DNA of 8,166 nucleotides, taken from assembly GCA_959021945.1 (NCBI GenBank), contig CAUEYG010000047.1, positions 1 through 8,166 on the forward strand, in the 5' to 3' direction. Position 1 is the stretch's first letter; each line of letters opens with the position of its first letter. The position numbers were made by a program, and so were the translations under genes. This stretch comes from an uncultured Eubacteriales bacterium (GTDB taxonomy: Bacteria; Bacillota; Clostridia; Peptostreptococcales; Anaerovoracaceae). Shown piece by piece: positions 5,260 through 8,166 of this stretch. The notes under the pieces were generated by a model. The model did no database searches, had not been told where the DNA came from, and saw nothing but the letters and a program-made list of their open reading frames with translations.

Positions 5260-6867
5260 TCAGCTTGCAGGAGTCAATTTTCCGCCGCCCGGCAGCCTGT
5301 ATGTTTCTCCTTTTAGCCATTTATTCTTTTCATTATTGTGATCGTAGTAGAGCGTATATCCGTTTGAACGGATGTTGCCCATCTCACAATCTTCATTGAT
5401 AAACTGGGTCAGATAGCTGTCGGCCGTCATCTCCCATGAACTGGTGGCGTCCAGAGAAACAGTGGAGGCGGATGCAGTATTTTGCTTGTTGATCGCACCA
5501 GTAAAGATACTTTTCTGGGTCAGATACAGAGAAGCGCTGCTGCTGGCATCACAGCTTATATCTCCCTGGAGCACCTGGTTGATGCCTTTCAGTGTAAAGG
5601 TTCCTCCGGCAGTCCTTCCGTTTTTCCGGTTTCCTGTAATATCGGCCAGTATCCCGCTGCTGTAATAAAGTGTAGAATCTTTTAATTCAGCGCGGGCTTT
5701 TATGCCGGAGGTCCAAAACATTGGCCCGGAAGAAGTGGTGGTCAGCTTAGAATTTGTAGCCTGGAAACGGGCGGATTTTTTCACCTTCTTATCAGAAACA
5801 CTGGCAGCTGTCTTAGAAGAAAACCCAATCCCGCAATCACCTGCGCCCTGTAAGATACAATCTTCTAAAATAATTCGGTTTGGCCCTTCAATAGACGCAA
5901 TCTGGCTTTTAGAGGTGTTGCCTGTGACGCCAGATGCGTAAACCCTTCCAGCTGAATAAATGCAAGGGCTGTCAACCCCTTCAGCGCTGACAGCAGTATC
6001 AGAAACATGGATATATCCCTGCCCCTGGTCTGCTAGAATAGGAGCGCTGTGTGCTCCTTTGGTTGTAATATTACTGTCAGAGGCTGTTAACTTCCCTCCG
6101 TAAGTAGCGTTAAACCCTCGCGAATACTCGCCGGTAGTATATAATTTTATATTGCTGGCAGTGATCTTTGTATTTTTCCCTGTGGCAAAGATTCCACTGG
6201 CTCCTGTGCCGCTGGAAGTAACCGTTGTACGGTCAACAGAAGCCGTACTGCCCCCGGAAACAGCCAAAACAGCATTGAGGCCATAGCTGCGGCTCTTCTC
6301 GTCATTGGTCGTATTGCCTGATTTTGTAAGAGTGCTGTCCTTGAGCTTTAGACTGCCGCTGTTTTCCACCAGTACAGTATTCAGATTAGAGATACTGGTA
6401 TCATAATCCTGATCAACGGAATCCATTGATTTGTGATTGACTGTAAATACAGCCGATTGCTTACTATTTTCCGTTTCCCTACTTGCATCCGTCTCTTGGG
6501 TTGACTCCGTCTGCTTCACAAGCGCAATGGCAGTAACAAGATTGCCGTCAAGGGTGAGCTTTACCAAGTCTCCGCTGGACAATTCCGCAGGGTCCACAGC
6601 ACTGGACAATTCGTATTCTAAAATACTGCCATTGGAGGTAAAACTCCCTGCCGAATCTTGAGAGCCGGTAGTCTCGGAACTGTCAGACTTGTCCGAACCC
6701 GCAGCTGAGCTATCCTTTGACTGCGTGTAAGAGCCTGCTTCTATTGTAATCTTTGATTTATTGATTTTTTTAATGATTCCATAGGCATGGCTGTCCCTGC
6801 AGGCTGTCATAGCCAGGACCAGGGATAAAAGGGAAAGTAGCGTAAGGACTTTTTTCAGCTTACCCAT
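5260..6867 (-). CDS. secreted lipoprotein with right-handed beta-helix
   Basis: This encodes 535 residues. The N terminus is a lipoprotein signal: KLKK, a hydrophobic core, then AMTAC with the lipidated Cys at 23, so the protein is exported and anchored to the outer face of the membrane. Residues 28-46 (YGIIKKINKSKITIEAGSY) and 80-118 (ending GDLVKLTLDGNLVTAIALVK) look like two parts of a small beta-rich module separated by a Ser/Asp/Gly-rich insert (48-79). A second low-complexity linker covers about 119-138. From about 160 to 490 there are repeated short strand-turn units such as KLTASDSNITTKG, with GIFATG-type turns, typical of a right-handed parallel beta-helix. The end (STVSLDATSSWEMTADSYLT, then SNGYTLYYD) matches, from memory, the C terminus of a widespread clostridial beta-helix family of unknown function. 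No catalytic residues are evident; carbohydrate binding or adhesion is a guess. AAAGGAGA (complement of 6873-6880) supports the start. Confidence 0.85.
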   Translation of the reverse strand: MGKLKKVLTLLSLLSLVLAMTACRDSHAYGIIKKINKSKITIEAGSYTQSKDSSAAGSDKSDSSETTGSQDSAGSFTSNGSILEYELSSAVDPAELSSGDLVKLTLDGNLVTAIALVKQTESTQETDASRETENSKQSAVFTVNHKSMDSVDQDYDTSISNLNTVLVENSGSLKLKDSTLTKSGNTTNDEKSRSYGLNAVLAVSGGSTASVDRTTVTSSGTGASGIFATGKNTKITASNIKLYTTGEYSRGFNATYGGKLTASDSNITTKGAHSAPILADQGQGYIHVSDTAVSAEGVDSPCIYSAGRVYASGVTGNTSKSQIASIEGPNRIILEDCILQGAGDCGIGFSSKTAASVSDKKVKKSARFQATNSKLTTTSSGPMFWTSGIKARAELKDSTLYYSSGILADITGNRKNGRTAGGTFTLKGINQVLQGDISCDASSSASLYLTQKSIFTGAINKQNTASASTVSLDATSSWEMTADSYLTQFINEDCEMGNIRSNGYTLYYDHNNEKNKWLKGETYRLPGGGKLTPAS

Positions 6868-6898
6868 TTTAATCTCCTTTATTTCCTATAATGCCTAT

Positions 6899-6927
6899 AT
6901 TTTAATCAAAGATTGTGTTATTCCCAT
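6899..6927 (-). promoter_or_regulatory. weak candidate promoter for the lipoprotein gene
   Basis: On the - strand, ATGGGA (6922-6927), a 17-base spacer and TAAAAT (6899-6904) form a -35/-10 pair about 32 bases before the start codon. The -35 is poor. The 120-base gap to the upstream ATPase gene shows no convincing terminator, so the lipoprotein gene may also be read from the ATPase transcript. Confidence 0.3.
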
Positions 6928-6987
6928 GGAAAACGCGAGAAGGGTACATGGTTATTTTCAGCAAAACCAAGCGCTGTCCGGCTCAGT

Positions 6988-8166
6988 CTAAATGCCAATT
7001 TTTTGAAGCTCCACAAATTGCTTTGCTGCCCGAGGGCTGCGGCCCCCGCTTCTCAATGCGTAGGCTTCTGCCTTTCGGAACAATTCTTCCTGAGACAGGC
7101 TCAGGCCATACTGGAGGGCCAGATTTTTTACAATGGAGAGATAATCATCTTTGTCCGGGCGCTGATAAGTAATGGTCAGGCCAAACCGCGCTGCCAGGCT
7201 CATAGTTTCCTGAATCGTATCATTGACATGAAGCTCGTCGCCGGCTCGGTCCCCCATCGTTTCTTTTACAAGATGGCGGCGGTTGCTGGTGGCGTAAATG
7301 GCAATATTTTTGCCGCAAGCAAAGACTCCCCCTTCTAAAATGGCTTTTAATGCAGAAAAATTATCATCATTGCTGGTAAAACTCAGATCATCAATGAAGA
7401 GGACAAACTTCAAAGGGTTGGAAGAAAGCTCTTCTGCAATATGGGGAATTTGGAAGATCTGGTTTTTCTTGACTTCCACAAGGCGAAGCCCCTGGGCTGC
7501 ATAATGATTGCATACCGCCTTGATGGTGGAGCTCTTGCCTGTTCCTGCATCCCCGTACAGCAACATGTTGCTGGCTCCGGCACCTGAGACTAGGGCCTCT
7601 GTATTTTTTATGATTAAATCTCGCTCACGTTCATACCCAAACAACTGATCCAGCCTTTGGGCGTCAGGATATTTGACTGGGGCGATACAGCCGTCTTCCA
7701 GGTGAAAGGCGCTATACTTGGCATAGATGCCATAGCCGGTATGAGGCAGCTTGAGAATGCGTTCCTGGTAATCATAATGAAAATCAAAGACCGTATTGCT
7801 CCAATGAGGGAGAAAGCCTTTATAATTAATGACAGACTGAACATCCTCTGACTTAATGGAGGACAGCTCCTGTATCGTATCCAGCTCCCATTTGAGACAA
7901 GTCTTGACAGGGGGAGAGATCATTTCCCCTCTGGCACGGCTCTTGATATAAAAGTTTTCATCATTTTGAATCAGATTATGGAGATAAACCCCCAGATCAG
8001 AGGAATTTTGGTACAGAGCAGCCGTAAATTCTCCATAAGCGTTTATCTGCTGAGACAGTTCCTTTTCCTCTAAGGCATCCACCATAATCTGAAAATGACG
8101 GATGACAGGGTCCTTAAGAAGCTGGCGAAAAATGTGAAGGTCTATGATGCTGATGCACCGAAAAGC
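6988..8166 (-). CDS. DUF815-type AAA+ ATPase, C-terminal part (5' end outside window)
   Basis: The visible 392 residues belong to an ATP-binding AAA+ protein resembling the DUF815 family. The frame stays open to the right edge, and protein-like sequence (IFRQLLKDPVIRHFQIMVDA) runs through the first ATG at 8085, so that ATG is probably internal and the true start lies beyond the window. Residues below count from the first visible codon. After a helical N-terminal region of about 180 residues come Walker A GDAGTGKS (205-212), Walker B VLFIDD (255-260), a sensor-1-like ATSNRRH (292-298), MGDRAGDE (304-311, possible arginine finger) and SGGRSPRAAKQF (373-384, sensor-2-like). Nucleotide-binding residues appear intact. 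The cellular role and partner of this family are not established. It is a cytoplasmic protein with no visible membrane segment. The lipoprotein gene follows on the same strand after 120 bases; no functional link is evident. Confidence 0.88.
   Translation of the reverse strand, partial: AFRCISIIDLHIFRQLLKDPVIRHFQIMVDALEEKELSQQINAYGEFTAALYQNSSDLGVYLHNLIQNDENFYIKSRARGEMISPPVKTCLKWELDTIQELSSIKSEDVQSVINYKGFLPHWSNTVFDFHYDYQERILKLPHTGYGIYAKYSAFHLEDGCIAPVKYPDAQRLDQLFGYERERDLIIKNTEALVSGAGASNMLLYGDAGTGKSSTIKAVCNHYAAQGLRLVEVKKNQIFQIPHIAEELSSNPLKFVLFIDDLSFTSNDDNFSALKAILEGGVFACGKNIAIYATSNRRHLVKETMGDRAGDELHVNDTIQETMSLAARFGLTITYQRPDKDDYLSIVKNLALQYGLSLSQEELFRKAEAYALRSGGRSPRAAKQFVELQKIGI

Noticed and set aside
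6887..6892. Perfect TATAAT on the + strand upstream of the lipoprotein gene
   Set aside because: No good -35 lies 16-18 bases upstream and no + strand gene follows, so it is probably chance in an AT-rich leader.
6913..7338. Open frame of 141 codons on the + strand
   Set aside because: It overlaps the ATPase gene antisense for most of its length, has no good ribosome site, and the product resembles no family.
1..8166. CRISPR array, insertion sequence, phage or defence module
   Set aside because: I saw no direct repeats with spacers, transposase or integrase motifs, or recognised defence genes on either strand.

Overview
The window looks like chromosomal DNA from a low-to-moderate GC Firmicute, most likely a Clostridia/Lachnospiraceae-type gut anaerobe. 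This rests on strong AGGAGG-type ribosome binding sites before almost every gene, short intergenic gaps, a DUF815-type AAA+ ATPase, a DUF1294 protein and a beta-helix lipoprotein of a kind common in clostridia. The taxonomic placement is inferred from gene content; no rRNA or other marker gene is present. I see no tRNA, rRNA, CRISPR array, insertion sequence or phage gene.

Left block, + strand (1-1950). The 3' end of a dTDP-glucose 4,6-dehydratase gene (rfbB/rmlB) enters from the left edge, probably the end of a surface-polysaccharide sugar operon. After a 57-base gap come four small genes packed head to tail: an acidic coiled-coil protein of unknown function, a DUF1294 membrane protein, an ArsC/Spx-type thioredoxin-fold protein with a CxxC motif, and a 58-residue single-pass membrane protein. 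A strong 15-bp hairpin (1962-2005) ends this block and also faces the end of the convergent nitroreductase gene.

Middle block (2010-5259). A two-domain nitroreductase of the TM1586 type lies on the - strand. It diverges from a + strand operon of azlC, azlD and a histidinol-dehydrogenase-family gene. The 119-base gap between them holds two back-to-back sigma-A-like promoters arranged as near mirror images, with an 8-bp inverted repeat over the two extended -10 regions. azlC and azlD overlap by ATGA, and the dehydrogenase gene follows 28 bases later. No other histidine gene is visible, and several stretches of this protein look more like the HisD-like/HpsN-like paralogues than biosynthetic HisD. 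The operon may therefore couple amino-acid-type export to oxidation of an alcohol substrate.

Right block, - strand (5260-8166). A DUF815-type AAA+ ATPase gene runs in from the right edge and lacks its start. It is followed 120 bases later by a gene for a 535-residue secreted lipoprotein with an interrupted small beta-rich N-terminal module and a long right-handed beta-helix. A mismatched hairpin separates this gene from the convergent dehydrogenase gene.

The most interesting regions are the azlCD-hisD-like operon with its mirror-image promoter region, and the small uncharacterised operon at 571-1950.
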